From assembly GCA_030432595.1 (NCBI GenBank), contig JAUIGU010000036.1, positions 1 to 39,501 of the forward strand: 39,501 nucleotides of DNA, in the 5' to 3' direction. Position 1 is the stretch's first letter. Each line of letters begins with the position of its first letter. The notes below the pieces were generated by a model. It did no database searches, was not told the origin of the DNA, and saw nothing but the letters and a program-made list of their open reading frames with translations. This document shows, in pieces, positions 1 to 7,585 of this stretch. Source of the stretch: Phycisphaerae bacterium. GTDB taxonomy: Bacteria; Planctomycetota; Phycisphaerae; Phycisphaerales; Phycisphaeraceae. A program made the position numbers and the translations under genes.

Positions 1-1578
1 CAGGCCGTCGAAGGCGTCGCTTTCGTAGCCGGTGGCGTTGTTGGGGTCGTCGCCGCGCAGCAGGTCGAGCCAGGTGGTGGGGTCCTGGTAGTCGCCGTAC
101 CAGCCGGAACGGGCGACGTGGAACTCCCCCTTGCGGCGTTTGTCCAGGTAAGTGCGCCACTCGTAGTTCTCGGTGGCGACCTCGATGCTCAGGTTTTCGC
201 GCCACTGGTTGGCGATGCGGACGGCGAGGCGCTGGCGGGAACCGGACGTGTTGAAAAGCAGCCGCAGCGTGGGGAAGCCTTGCCCGTCGGGGTAGCCTGC
301 CTCGGCGAGCAGGTCGCGGGCGGCCTGCGGGTCGTAACCCGGGTCGGCCTCGGCGGGCGGGTCGTAGCCGCGCACGGCGCCCTGGGGCACGAACGTGTGC
401 GCGACCGGCTCGCCCAGGCGCGTGACGTGCTCGACCAGCCCCTGCTTATCGACCGACATCGCCAGCGCCCGGCGGACGCGCACGTCGGCGAGCGGGTTCT
501 TCTTGCCGTCCACCTCGTCGCGGACGTTGAACGCGTAGTACTCCAACCCGGCGCGGGGCACGCCGACGGTGTCTTCGCGCCCGGCGGCCATGAGGCGCAG
601 CGCGAGGTCGGCGTCGAGGTTGGGCACCCAGTCAAAGTCGCCGTCGAGGTAGCGCACGACGCGGAGCGGGTCGTTGTCGCCGATGACGGTCTGGACGATG
701 CGGGTGGTCTGCAGCGCATCCCGATCCCAGTAGTGCGGGTTGGCGTCGAGCACGAGGCGCCGTCGGGATTGCCACTGCGTAAGCTGGAAAGGGCCGTTGC
801 TGATGAGCCGGTCGGCCTCGGTGAAGTACGTGCCGTCGAAGTTCGCCCGGCCGGTGCGCGGGTCGAGGGTGATGAGCTTTTCGACGGTCGCGGTGTGGTT
901 GGGCGCGAGGGTGCCGAAGGTGGTGAGCGACGCGAAGTAGGCCGTGGGGTTGATGAGGGTGACGCGGAGGGTGTGGTCGTCGAGGGCTTGAATGCCGACG
1001 GTGTCGTCGAAGCGCTGCATGGCCTCGTCCCAGAGCAGTTGGGGCGAGTGTTGGTCGGGGTCGTAGTTTTCGAGCTGTTCTTCACGGAAGGTGTAGAAGT
1101 CTTGTGCGCCCTCGATCACATAAAACAGGCCGGAGTAGACCGCGGCGAAGTCCGGCATGACCGCGCGGCGCCACGAGAAGACGAAGTCGTGCGCGGTGAC
1201 GGGGTCGCCGTTGGACCAGCGGGCGTCTGGTCGCAGGTGGAAGGTGTAGACGCGGCCGTCTTCCGACACGTTCGGCATGGACTTGGCGACGCCGGGCGTG
1301 AGCGACAGGTCGCGGGCGTCGGTGTTGAGCAGGCCCTCGAAGAGGCAGGTGATGACGCGGAAGTCGGTGAGGGAGGACGTGCCCTGGGGGTTGAGGGTGA
1401 TGCAGTCCTCGGGGACGACATAGCGCAGGGGGCGCGGGCCGTGAGCCTCAGATGGGTCGGCGGAAGCGGTGCTGTTCGCGTACGCCGGCGGCGGGGGCGG
1501 GGCCTCGAAGCCGGCGAACCCGACGACCAGGCCGGCCAGCACAAGAACGCCCGCGATGACGACGAGGATGCGCGTCAT
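1..1578 (-). CDS. ABC transporter peptide-binding protein, SBP_bac_5 (OppA/DppA) family, 3' end missing
   Basis: The extracytoplasmic solute-binding subunit of a peptide or oligopeptide ABC importer. 526 codons are visible, then the frame runs off the left edge, so the C-terminus is missing. The ATG start gives a hydrophobic helix at residues about 4-22, followed by a proline-rich stretch (APPPPP). I see no lipobox cysteine, so the protein is membrane-anchored or secreted. Family-type segments include TLNPQGTSSLTDFRVI near residue 60, WSNGDPVTAHDFVFSWRR near 122, an SNGPFQL block, and RRALAMSVDKQGLVEHV, the usual segment before the second lobe. No strong Shine-Dalgarno precedes the start. The permease and ATPase genes, if linked, would lie to the left. 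The family is clear; the substrate is unknown. Confidence 0.9.
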   Translation of the reverse strand, partial: MTRILVVIAGVLVLAGLVVGFAGFEAPPPPPAYANSTASADPSEAHGPRPLRYVVPEDCITLNPQGTSSLTDFRVITCLFEGLLNTDARDLSLTPGVAKSMPNVSEDGRVYTFHLRPDARWSNGDPVTAHDFVFSWRRAVMPDFAAVYSGLFYVIEGAQDFYTFREEQLENYDPDQHSPQLLWDEAMQRFDDTVGIQALDDHTLRVTLINPTAYFASLTTFGTLAPNHTATVEKLITLDPRTGRANFDGTYFTEADRLISNGPFQLTQWQSRRRLVLDANPHYWDRDALQTTRIVQTVIGDNDPLRVVRYLDGDFDWVPNLDADLALRLMAAGREDTVGVPRAGLEYYAFNVRDEVDGKKNPLADVRVRRALAMSVDKQGLVEHVTRLGEPVAHTFVPQGAVRGYDPPAEADPGYDPQAARDLLAEAGYPDGQGFPTLRLLFNTSGSRQRLAVRIANQWRENLSIEVATENYEWRTYLDKRRKGEFHVARSGWYGDYQDPTTWLDLLRGDDPNNATGYESDAFDGL

Positions 1579-1627
1579 GGGGGGAGTTTAAGTGGTTTTC
1601 CCGGGCGGGTGAGGTGGATGGGTGACG

Positions 1628-1650
1628 GCCCACGTTCGGAGAACGTGGGC
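1628..1650 (-). terminator. Palindromic hairpin downstream of the FKBP gene (GCCCACG family, copy 1)
   Basis: A perfect 10-bp stem (GCCCACGTTC / GAACGTGGGC) with a 3-nt loop lies 36 bp past the FKBP stop codon, between two minus-strand genes. No U-tract follows the stem on either strand, so intrinsic termination is uncertain. The same stem core recurs at 16957-16985 and 34361-34389, again just after minus-strand genes. Confidence 0.5.
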
Positions 1651-1685
1651 TTCAACAGAAGAGGAAAAGAAAAAGTCGTGGGGTT

Positions 1686-3143
1686 TTACCGCTCCACCAC
1701 GTCGAGCAGTTCGACGCGGCAGCGCACCGCGGCGTGGGGCGGGACCAGGCCGCCGGCGGCGCCTTCTTTGCCGTAGGCGAGGTAGGGCGGGATGTAGAGG
1801 TCGGCGGTCTCGCCCTCGGCCATGCCCGCGACGCCCAGCTCGATGCCGGGGATAACGTCGCCGGCGCCCAACACGAGGGTGACGGGCCCGCCGAAGCGTC
1901 GGCTGTCGATGACCGCGTCAGCGGCGCTGTGGCCCTGGCTGGCGTAGAGCGACCAGTGCAGGCGGACGGTGTCGCCCGGGCCGGCGAAGTTGCCGGTGCC
2001 CGGGGTGAGGACGCGCTTGCGCACGCCGGGCAGGACGTTGAGCAGTTCGAGGTCGACCTTGAGCGTGACCGGCGGCAGGGCGTCGTCGCCGGGCACGTCA
2101 CCGACTGCGTCCTGAGGCGGCGCGAGCTGGTCGGGCGCGATCGCCAGGTCGGCCGGGACGATCAGCGTCCGCCGTTCGCCGACGCGCATGCCCGCGACGC
2201 CCTCGTCCAGCCCGCGGAACACGGCGCCGGACCAGACGACAAAGCCCAGCGGCTCGCCGGGCGGGGTGGCGTCGAGTTCGACGCCGGTGTAGGCGTGCGT
2301 GACGGTGTAGCGGACGACGACGTAGTCGCGGACCTGGGCCTTGGGGCCGAAGGCCTTGCGTTCGACGCGGTAGCGCAGGCCCGAGGCGGTGGTGGTGAAG
2401 TCGAAGAAGGGGTCCAGAGCCGGGAGTTGGTTGGGGCCAGGCGCGGTCGCGTGGGCGGCGTGCTGCGCCTCGGCGCGGGTGATGGCGTTGAGCTCAGCCC
2501 AGTCGAGGGTGCGCTGGGTGGACTCGGTGGTGAGGCGCGGGGTCTCGGCGGCGGCGTCGATGGAAGGGTTGGGGTTGGGCGCGCGGCCGGTCGTGGGCGC
2601 GAGGCGCTCGGCCGGGGGGCGGAGCGAGACCGGGTCGATCGTCGGCGGGGTCGAAGGCTCGGTGGGGCTGGGCGTGACGTCGGGCAGCTCGGGCGTGGGC
2701 AGGTCCGGCACCTCGGGCACGCCGCGCGGCAGGACCTCGTCGACCCACTCCGCCCACGGCGGGGCCGGCAGCACGTCGCGGTGGTGCAGCACGTCCCAAA
2801 CCATCGCCGCGCCCACGAGCAGCGCGAGGATCACCAGCACGATCACGATCGGGCGCAGGCCACGCCGCCGTTTGCCGGTCGCGTCGTGGACCGCTTCGGG
2901 CCGGGCGGGCGCGGTCTCGGCGCGGTGTTCTTCGAGCACGGCCCCCTTTTCTTCGAGGTCGCGGTAGCGCTGCTCGTCCTTCTCGGACCCGTGGCGCGTC
3001 AGCGAGCTGTAGAAGCCTTCGCCTTGCGAGCGGGGCACGACGTAGAAGATGCGGTTCTCTTCGTCGCGGACGGCGCGGCCGACGTCCTGGTCCCGGATCT
3101 TGACGGGCCGGCCGGAGTACGGGCTGAGGACGGTGAGGGGCAG
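1686..3143 (-). CDS. Membrane-anchored tandem FKBP-type peptidyl-prolyl isomerase
   Basis: Likely catalyses prolyl cis-trans isomerisation outside the cytoplasm. 485 residues from the proposed start. An N-terminal block (LSPYSGRPVKIRDQDVGRAV, residues about 5-24) is followed by one transmembrane helix at about 97-117 and a long Pro/Thr-rich linker. Two FKBP domains follow, at about 250-360 (GAVFRGLDEGVAGMRVGERR) and 370-485 (LGAGDVIPGIELGVAGMAEG, then YIPPYLAYG). No ATG exists in this frame before 3590, and that longer reading translates repeat DNA. I therefore chose a CTG at 3143 with GGGAG six bases upstream. The first FKBP copy has diverged (IVPADLAIA in place of IPPYLAYG) and may be inactive. 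Function of the N-terminal block is unknown to me. Confidence 0.82.
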   Translation of the reverse strand: MPLTVLSPYSGRPVKIRDQDVGRAVRDEENRIFYVVPRSQGEGFYSSLTRHGSEKDEQRYRDLEEKGAVLEEHRAETAPARPEAVHDATGKRRRGLRPIVIVLVILALLVGAAMVWDVLHHRDVLPAPPWAEWVDEVLPRGVPEVPDLPTPELPDVTPSPTEPSTPPTIDPVSLRPPAERLAPTTGRAPNPNPSIDAAAETPRLTTESTQRTLDWAELNAITRAEAQHAAHATAPGPNQLPALDPFFDFTTTASGLRYRVERKAFGPKAQVRDYVVVRYTVTHAYTGVELDATPPGEPLGFVVWSGAVFRGLDEGVAGMRVGERRTLIVPADLAIAPDQLAPPQDAVGDVPGDDALPPVTLKVDLELLNVLPGVRKRVLTPGTGNFAGPGDTVRLHWSLYASQGHSAADAVIDSRRFGGPVTLVLGAGDVIPGIELGVAGMAEGETADLYIPPYLAYGKEGAAGGLVPPHAAVRCRVELLDVVER

Positions 3144-3240
3144 GCGTTTCTCCCGGTGTGGTGCGGCGGGTGCGGCATATGGCGGGCCGCGGGCGGATTC
3201 GCGGAGCGGGGCGCGAGCCGGGCATTGTAAGCGTTGAAGT

Positions 3241-3402
3241 AAAACACACGAAACACAGGAAAACCAGGAAACACAGGAAATCGGACCTAAGGAAAACGCA
3301 GGAAACGCAGGAACATCAAGTGACGCAACACACCCACGGTGTCCGTACGCTTGTGCTGTTTTCCTGCGTTTCTTGCGTTTCTTGGTTTTCCTGCGTTTTC
3401 CT
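3241..3402. repeat. Foldback with short-period arms, element A (CGCAGGAAA type)
   Basis: This fills most of the 449-bp gap between the FKBP start and the next ORF. The left arm (3241-3313) repeats GGAAA/CGCAGGAA-like units about every 9 nt. The right arm (3357-3402) carries the complement (TTTCCTGCG, TTTCTTGCG). The two arms can pair imperfectly around a 43-nt loop. The arms closely resemble those of element B at 3986-4091. Apart from this element I see no feature in the gap. Confidence 0.75.
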
Positions 3403-3592
3403 CCGGCCGACAGTCCGCCCCGGTTACACACAGTCGATTCCCAGCGCCCCACTGCCCGATAGTTTTTCGGCACAGAGGCACGTTGCGTCGCGCACGGAAG
3501 CGATCCGCCACCCACCCCCGCCCCCGGAAGTCTGGCCGCGGCATCGACCGCGACCCCACTGGACCGGCGGGGCCGACCGCAGAAGTCCACGC

Positions 3593-3841
3593 ATGAGCAG
3601 TAAGCCGGAGATGATTGCGCAGATCCGTGAGTTGAACCGCACGGCGAGCGAGCCGTTCCTGTCGGCGTTCAACGAGCCGGCGTTGGCGGCGTACCTGGGC
3701 CGGCTGCAGCGGCTGGCCGGGCACCGCGGTGCGACGAGTGTGTGGGTCCGCCGGGCCCCGCGTTACGCGGTCGGGTCGGCGGCGACCACCGCGATCGTGC
3801 CGGCCGCGCCCGCAACGGCCGAGACGCGCCGCGCGGCGTGA
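3593..3841 (+). CDS. Small hypothetical protein, 82 aa
   Basis: An ATG-initiated ORF of 82 residues. The first half (MIAQIRELNRTASEPFLSAF, then NEPALAAYLGRLQRLAGHRG) looks like a compact helical protein and resembles my recollection of short planctomycete proteins of unknown function with an LNR(S/T)A...FL...F...L..YL pattern. The C-terminal third is Ala/Thr-rich and probably disordered. There is no signal peptide and no membrane helix. It is transcribed away from the FKBP gene and ends 10 bp before a REP-like palindrome. I cannot assign a function. Confidence 0.55.
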   Translation: MSSKPEMIAQIRELNRTASEPFLSAFNEPALAAYLGRLQRLAGHRGATSVWVRRAPRYAVGSAATTAIVPAAPATAETRRAA

Positions 3842-3851
3842 GCGTGGCCAG

Positions 3852-3877
3852 GCGCGCAGCCCGTTGCGCTGCGGCTG
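3852..3877. repeat. REP-like palindrome (GCGCGCAG...CTGCGGCTG), single unit
   Basis: GCGCGCAGCCCGTTGCGC followed by TGCGGCTG. The unit matches the one at 33765-33790 in its outer 8-9 bases on both sides and differs in the centre, the usual pattern of REP/BIME units. It lies 10 bp after the stop codon of the small ORF. Confidence 0.5.
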
Positions 3878-3985
3878 GCGGCGCGGGTTTTTCGCGACGA
3901 CTGAACATCCACGTTGAATCCGGTCTGGTGGGCCGGCCGCGGGGCAAGCGCCCGCATCCGCACGCCCCGCGGCCGCCTGACCGGA

Positions 3986-4091
3986 GGCCAAAACGCAGGA
4001 AAACAGGAAACACAAGAAAACGAGCACACGAACTTACGCTCGTGCAGATTTCCTGCGTTTCTTGCGTTTCCTGTTTTCCTGCGTTTTGGCC
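3986..4091. repeat. Foldback with short-period arms, element B (near-perfect 35-bp arms)
   Basis: The left arm (3986-4022) begins GGCCAAAACGCAGGAAAAC. The right arm (4050-4091) is its reverse complement with one substitution and one indel, so about 35 bp can pair. The arms contain GCAGGAAA/ACAGGAAA units every 8-9 nt. Inside the loop a short CACGA/TCGTG stem can form. The element lies between the 3' ends of two convergent transcription units, just past the spmB stop codon. Confidence 0.85.
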
Positions 4092-4109
4092 CCGGCGTTC
4101 CGCGCTGCG

Positions 4110-4643
4110 TCAACCCAGCAACCAAGCGCACACGTACACCGCCAGCAGCAGCGCCGCGAGGTCGGCGATCAGCCCGGCGGCGACCGCGTGCCGGGTCTTC
4201 TTGATCCCCACCGCCCCGAAGTACACGGCCAGGACGTAGAAGGTCGTCTCCGTGCTGCCGAACATCACCGCGGCGGTCTTGGTAATGAGCGAGCCGATGC
4301 CGTGCTCCTCGGCCATCTCGGCGAGCACGCCCAGCGACCCCGAGCCCGTCAGCGGGCGGGCGATCATCATCGGCAGAAGCTCCGCGTTGATGCCCACCGC
4401 GCCGAACACCGGGTTGAGCAGGTCGATCAAGGCTTCCATCGCGCCCGACGCCCGGAACATCGCGATGGCGAACAGGATCGCCACCAGGTACGGGATGATC
4501 GTCACCGCGATGCCGAAGCCTTCTTTGGCCCCGGTCACGAACGACTCGTACACCGGCACCCGGCGGATCAGGCCGTACAAAGGCACCGCGACGATCAGCA
4601 CGGGCAGCACCAGCAGCGAGAAGTATTCGATGACTTCACGCAT
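4110..4643 (-). CDS. spmB: SpmB-like membrane protein (Gate/nucleoside-recognition domain)
   Basis: 177 residues from the ATG that overlaps the end of spmA by 8 bp. An upstream in-frame ATG (4703) would add a basic, non-hydrophobic stretch and is unlikely. Five or so hydrophobic segments carry spore-maturation-protein-B signatures: FVTGAKEGFGIAVTIIPYLV, ARPLTGSGSLGVLAEM and VMFGSTETTFYVLAVYFGAV. The family is named from Bacillus sporulation, but spmA/spmB pairs occur widely in non-sporulating bacteria, where their transport role is unresolved. The overlap with spmA implies translational coupling and a two-protein membrane complex. Confidence 0.9.
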   Translation of the reverse strand: MREVIEYFSLLVLPVLIVAVPLYGLIRRVPVYESFVTGAKEGFGIAVTIIPYLVAILFAIAMFRASGAMEALIDLLNPVFGAVGINAELLPMMIARPLTGSGSLGVLAEMAEEHGIGSLITKTAAVMFGSTETTFYVLAVYFGAVGIKKTRHAVAAGLIADLAALLLAVYVCAWLLG

Positions 4644-5697
4644 CGGGCGTGCCTCCGTTCGTCGCGGCCGGCGGCGGGTGGTTGCCTTGCCGCATCGGGT
4701 CACTGCCGCGGAACACCGGTGCCAGCGACAACGCCTTGGCCGTGAAGATCGCGATCATCAGCGACAAGCCGGTGACGATGATGATCGGCAGCCACAGCGC
4801 CCCAGTCCCCACGCCCATGATCGCGACCAGCGTCGCGGGCGGCACGAGCTGGACCGACGCGGTGTTGATCGCCAGGAACATGCACATCGAGTTGGTGGCC
4901 GTGTCTTCGCTGGGGTTGAGTTCCTGCAGTTCTTCCATGGCTTTGAGGCCCATGGGCGTCGCGGCGTTGCCCAGGCCGAGCATGTTGGCCGCGAGGTTCA
5001 GCGCGATCATGCCCAGCGCCGGGTGGTCCTTGGGGATCTCGGGGAACACCAGGCCCAGCAGCGGCCGCACCACCTTGACCAGCGCGTAGACCAGGCCCGC
5101 GTCCTCGGCGATCTTCACCAGACCCAACCAAAGGCAGAGGATGCCGACCAGCCCCAACGCGATGTTGAACGCCGTGTCCGCCATATCGAACGCGGCCTGG
5201 GCGATGTCAGTCAGCTTGCGCAGGCGGACCGGCTGAAACGTCAAGCCGACTGACGCGGCGTCGGCGTCCGGCACGGAAGCGTCCGAACCTCCGAGCGTCA
5301 CCTCGGCGAGCAGTTCACCCTTCTTGGTTTCCGAGAACGGCAGGATCGTCGCCAGCGGATCAGGCCAACCCACGACGGCCGGCTCGTCGAGCCGGGCCTG
5401 CACGCCGTCGCGCGAGACATCGACGTGCCCGGTGAGTTCGAGGTCCGCGTCGCCCGGCAGCGTCACGCCGTAAAACGATTCGTACGCTTCACGCTCAACG
5501 ACAAACGACGCGTCAAACGAACGCGTCTCGTCGCCCTCAAGTTCGGTTTGGGTGACGGCGTCCAGCCCCGGCTCTGCGAGCCTTACGGGCAGCGCCGCGC
5601 CGTTGCGGAAACGGTCCGAAGAAGCCTCGCGGACGTCCGCCCACAGCGCGAACCCGAAGCTGAACACGATCAGGCCGGCCCAGATGTAGTTCAGCAT
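4636..5697 (-). CDS. spmA: SpmA-like membrane protein with a large insertion after TM1
   Basis: 353 residues. Residues 1-20 form TM1 (MLNYIWAGLIVFSFGFAL). About 140 mostly hydrophilic residues (about 25-165) follow. Then comes the conserved Gate-domain core: ALGMIALNLAANMLGLGNAA, ATNSMCMFLAINTASVQLVP and three or more further helices. Typical SpmA proteins are near 190-200 residues, so the extra segment almost doubles the length; it sits directly after TM1, where a loop outside the membrane is plausible. GAGGGAAG lies 9 bp before the start. The gene overlaps spmB downstream (GATGCGTGA). Confidence 0.9.
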   Translation of the reverse strand: MLNYIWAGLIVFSFGFALWADVREASSDRFRNGAALPVRLAEPGLDAVTQTELEGDETRSFDASFVVEREAYESFYGVTLPGDADLELTGHVDVSRDGVQARLDEPAVVGWPDPLATILPFSETKKGELLAEVTLGGSDASVPDADAASVGLTFQPVRLRKLTDIAQAAFDMADTAFNIALGLVGILCLWLGLVKIAEDAGLVYALVKVVRPLLGLVFPEIPKDHPALGMIALNLAANMLGLGNAATPMGLKAMEELQELNPSEDTATNSMCMFLAINTASVQLVPPATLVAIMGVGTGALWLPIIIVTGLSLMIAIFTAKALSLAPVFRGSDPMRQGNHPPPAATNGGTPDA

Positions 5698-5769
5698 GGC
5701 CGGCGCTTCCCTCGATCCGTCCCCTCACCGGGTTGTTGTCTCACCTGCACAAGGACGCGGTGAAATGCG

Positions 5770-6723
5770 TTACTTGAGGTCCCAGTGGTTGTCGTAGCCC
5801 GGGCTGCCGCCGCCGCGCCCGCCGCTACTGGACTGCGAGCGTTCCCAGTCGGTGAGTTCGTCTTCCTGATACGGGTCGTTGTACTTGTTGATCCGCATGG
5901 TGTTGACGTGGCCGTCGACGTACCCGACGTTGAGGCTGGACCCGCCGACGGTGTCGCCGGCCTGGGTGGCGTCCATGGAGTTGAAGGACTGCTGGTGCCG
6001 GGCGTCGGCGAACCCGCGCTGGATGAACGGGTCGTCGTACTCAGGGTAGAGGTAGGGCACGCCGGTGTAGGTCTCGCCGTTGGTGGCGACGAGGAGGGCG
6101 AAGTCCATCGAGTCGGCGAAGGTGATGGTGGTGCTCGGCGATTTAACCTGGCCCGCTCGGGGGAGCGTCGAGTCGGGCGGCGGGGCACCGTAGGGCTTGG
6201 AGACGGAGTCGTTGCTCGCGGACGACGAGCCCAGGAAGGTGTGGTTGTAGCCGTAGTCGGACCGCGCCCAGAGGTCGCTGCGTTCGGCGTCGCCGCCGCC
6301 GCGGCCGGAGGTGATGTCGTCCGGGGCTTCGAGGATGGCGTTGTCGTCCTCGAACGAAGGGCAGTTGAAGATCTGCACCGTGCCCAGGTAGTTGTCGTAG
6401 AAGAAGTTGGAGGTCCAGTAGGTGCGGGTGTTGCCGCCGGCATCGACCATGCCGAAGGCGGTGGGGTCGGACGGGCCCCAGCCCTGGACGAACGGCACGA
6501 ACTCCTGGTTGTTGTCCGCGACGAAGGCGGCCAGGGCGATGTTGAGTTGGCGGAGGTTGCTGGCGTCGGCGGCCGTGCGACCGGCCTCGCGGGCGGCGCC
6601 CAGGGCCGGCAAGAGGATGCCGATCAGCAGGGCGATGATCGAGATGACCACGAGCAGTTCGATGAGGGTGAACGCGGCGTGGCGGGCCGCGCGAGGGGCG
6701 CGGGAGGCGGGGACGGTGTTCAT
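5770..6723 (-). CDS. Type II secretion/pilin-like protein with DGHV motif (copy 1)
   Basis: 317 residues from the ATG at 6723, which has GGAG at good spacing; an ATG four codons upstream is the alternative. The N-terminus is a prepilin class III signal: a basic stretch, then [20 protein letters not shown], with Glu at position 5 after the predicted cleavage point. The rest resembles the large planctomycete DUF1559/H-X9-DG group, ending with [12 protein letters not shown]. Here the His that normally precedes DG is not obvious. The tail is Ser/Gly-rich. Expected location is the envelope, as a pseudopilin or surface fibre subunit. Function unknown. Confidence 0.85.
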   Translation of the reverse strand: MNTVPASRAPRAARHAAFTLIELLVVISIIALLIGILLPALGAAREAGRTAADASNLRQLNIALAAFVADNNQEFVPFVQGWGPSDPTAFGMVDAGGNTRTYWTSNFFYDNYLGTVQIFNCPSFEDDNAILEAPDDITSGRGGGDAERSDLWARSDYGYNHTFLGSSSASNDSVSKPYGAPPPDSTLPRAGQVKSPSTTITFADSMDFALLVATNGETYTGVPYLYPEYDDPFIQRGFADARHQQSFNSMDATQAGDTVGGSSLNVGYVDGHVNTMRINKYNDPYQEDELTDWERSQSSSGGRGGGSPGYDNHWDLK

Positions 6724-6898
6724 TCGGGGCTCCAAATCGACAGGACGCGGGCCGCAGGGTCGCCCGCACGGAACAATTCTATAAAAAACCCGGGCCGAGA
6801 CAACACCTTAATGCATCCCGGACGCATCAGGGCGGCGGAAACGCGGTCGGCGGGGGGTGGAGGGTCCGTTGCCGGGAGGTTTTGTGGGGTTTTGACTC

Positions 6899-6926
6899 TT
6901 GACCCCGGCGGCCGGACGCCGATAAT
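6899..6926 (+). promoter_or_regulatory. Sigma70-type promoter for the structured leader / Cys-rich ORF
   Basis: TTGACC at 6899-6904, a 16-bp spacer and GATAAT at 6921-6926, reading right. A second TTGACT lies 7 bp upstream. This is among the best -35/-10 pairs in the window. Transcription would start near 6933 and could run to the terminator at 7346-7377. Confidence 0.6.
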
Positions 6927-6932
6927 TCACAT

Positions 6933-7189
6933 GTCGGCTGAGGGCCGGGTCGGCGGCGGGCAGCCCCCGTCGCGGGTCGGGTCTCCGAGTCGACCGAGCG
7001 GGAATGGCGAGACGGCATGTGTTTGTCTTCTCGTCCCCGCGCGATGGAGCCCCGCGAGACGTTGCGGGGCCGGAAACCCCCGGCGGCGGACGCCGGCGAC
7101 GCGTCGTGGACCGTGAGAGGTCCGGCCACGACCGCGAGACCGGAGGCCGTGACGGCTGGGAACACCCTTCCCGAAAGGAGCGTGATCCA
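6933..7189 (+). ncRNA. Predicted structured 5' leader (possible ncRNA or riboregulator)
   Basis: About 257 nt between the predicted start site and the Cys-rich ORF, with no long ORF of its own. By eye it folds into successive hairpins: GCCCCGC/GCGGGGC at 7049-7070, CCGGCG/CGCCGG at 7080-7096, a two-part stem GTCGTGG...CCACGAC enclosing GGACC/GGTCC at 7103-7132, and GGGAA/TTCCC at 7158-7172, directly before the AAAGGAG ribosome binding site. High GC makes some pairing expected by chance. I do not recognise a known riboswitch, RNase P, tmRNA, SRP or 6S signature. Confidence 0.4.
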
Positions 7190-7291
7190 GTGATTGAACT
7201 CTGTACCCCTCGTCCCGGTGGCAAGTGCTGCTGCGGTGATAGCTGCGACGGAAACTGCTGCTGCGGACGAAAGAGGATCGGGCTGCGCTGA
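7190..7291 (+). CDS. 33-residue cysteine-rich small protein
   Basis: GTG start preceded nine bases upstream by AAAGGAG, the best Shine-Dalgarno in the window. The product holds 8 cysteines in 33 residues, arranged almost symmetrically: KCCCGDSCDGNCCCGRK. There is no signal peptide and no membrane helix. After the stop come an 8-bp hairpin (7301-7322) and a strong terminator, so the unit stands alone. Possible roles are a metal-binding (metallothionein-like) peptide, a modified-peptide precursor or a regulatory peptide. It is not an obvious attenuator leader, because no gene follows on this strand for 2.5 kb. I do not recognise a family. Confidence 0.5.
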   Translation: MIELCTPRPGGKCCCGDSCDGNCCCGRKRIGLR

Positions 7292-7345
7292 ACGAGGCAG
7301 CTCGACGGAGACTGCCGTCGAGTGCAGCCCGAGCAAAGACCCTAC

Positions 7346-7377
7346 GGCTCGTCCCGGAAACGGGGCGAGTCTTTTTT
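7346..7377 (+). terminator. Strong intrinsic terminator ending the Cys-rich transcript
   Basis: The stem CTCGTCCCG / CGGGGCGAG has one G-T pair, a GAAA tetraloop at 7357-7360 and a run of six T immediately after. It is preceded by a second perfect hairpin, CTCGACGG/CCGTCGAG, at 7301-7322. Confidence 0.9.
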
Positions 7378-7408
7378 GCGCGGTGGAACGGGTTTAACGA
7401 ACGGGTCT

Positions 7409-7560
7409 GGACGGGTCGCTTAGAGCATTTTGCAACCCTTCTGTCTCTTAGCTGCGCCGCGGCGCGTCGCAGGTGTCACCGATAAGACACGAGAAAACAG
7501 CGACGCGATGTGTCGCAGCTATAAGCATCAATCTCGCAATGCGCTCTAAGCGACCCGTCC
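7409..7560. mobile_element. MITE-like foldback, 152 bp
   Basis: The terminal inverted repeats are 25 bp (7409-7433 and 7536-7560). They share GGACGGGTCGCTTAGAGC exactly and differ by three or four bases in the inner seven (ATTTTGC against GCATTGC). Pairing resumes further in, between CTTAGCTGCG...CGCGTCGCAG and its partner around 7500-7525, so the element folds almost end to end. It encodes nothing. It fills most of the gap between the terminator and the fliN-like stop codon. I see no clear target-site duplication. Confidence 0.7.
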
Positions 7561-7585
7561 GGGGGGCGTGTTGGGCGGGAAGGGT

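Noticed and set aside
118-1776. 552-codon plus-strand open frame
   Set aside because: It is antisense to the ABC peptide-binding protein, whose own frame shows family motifs and runs off the left edge. The product has no recognisable domain.
3241-4091. CRISPR array
   Set aside because: Repeats are 8-10 nt, imperfect, without unique spacers, and arranged as facing arms. No cas genes occur in the window.
7190-7291. Cys-rich ORF as a cysteine-responsive attenuator leader peptide
   Set aside because: Poly-Cys leader peptides exist in mycobacteria, but no plus-strand gene follows the terminator for about 2.5 kb.
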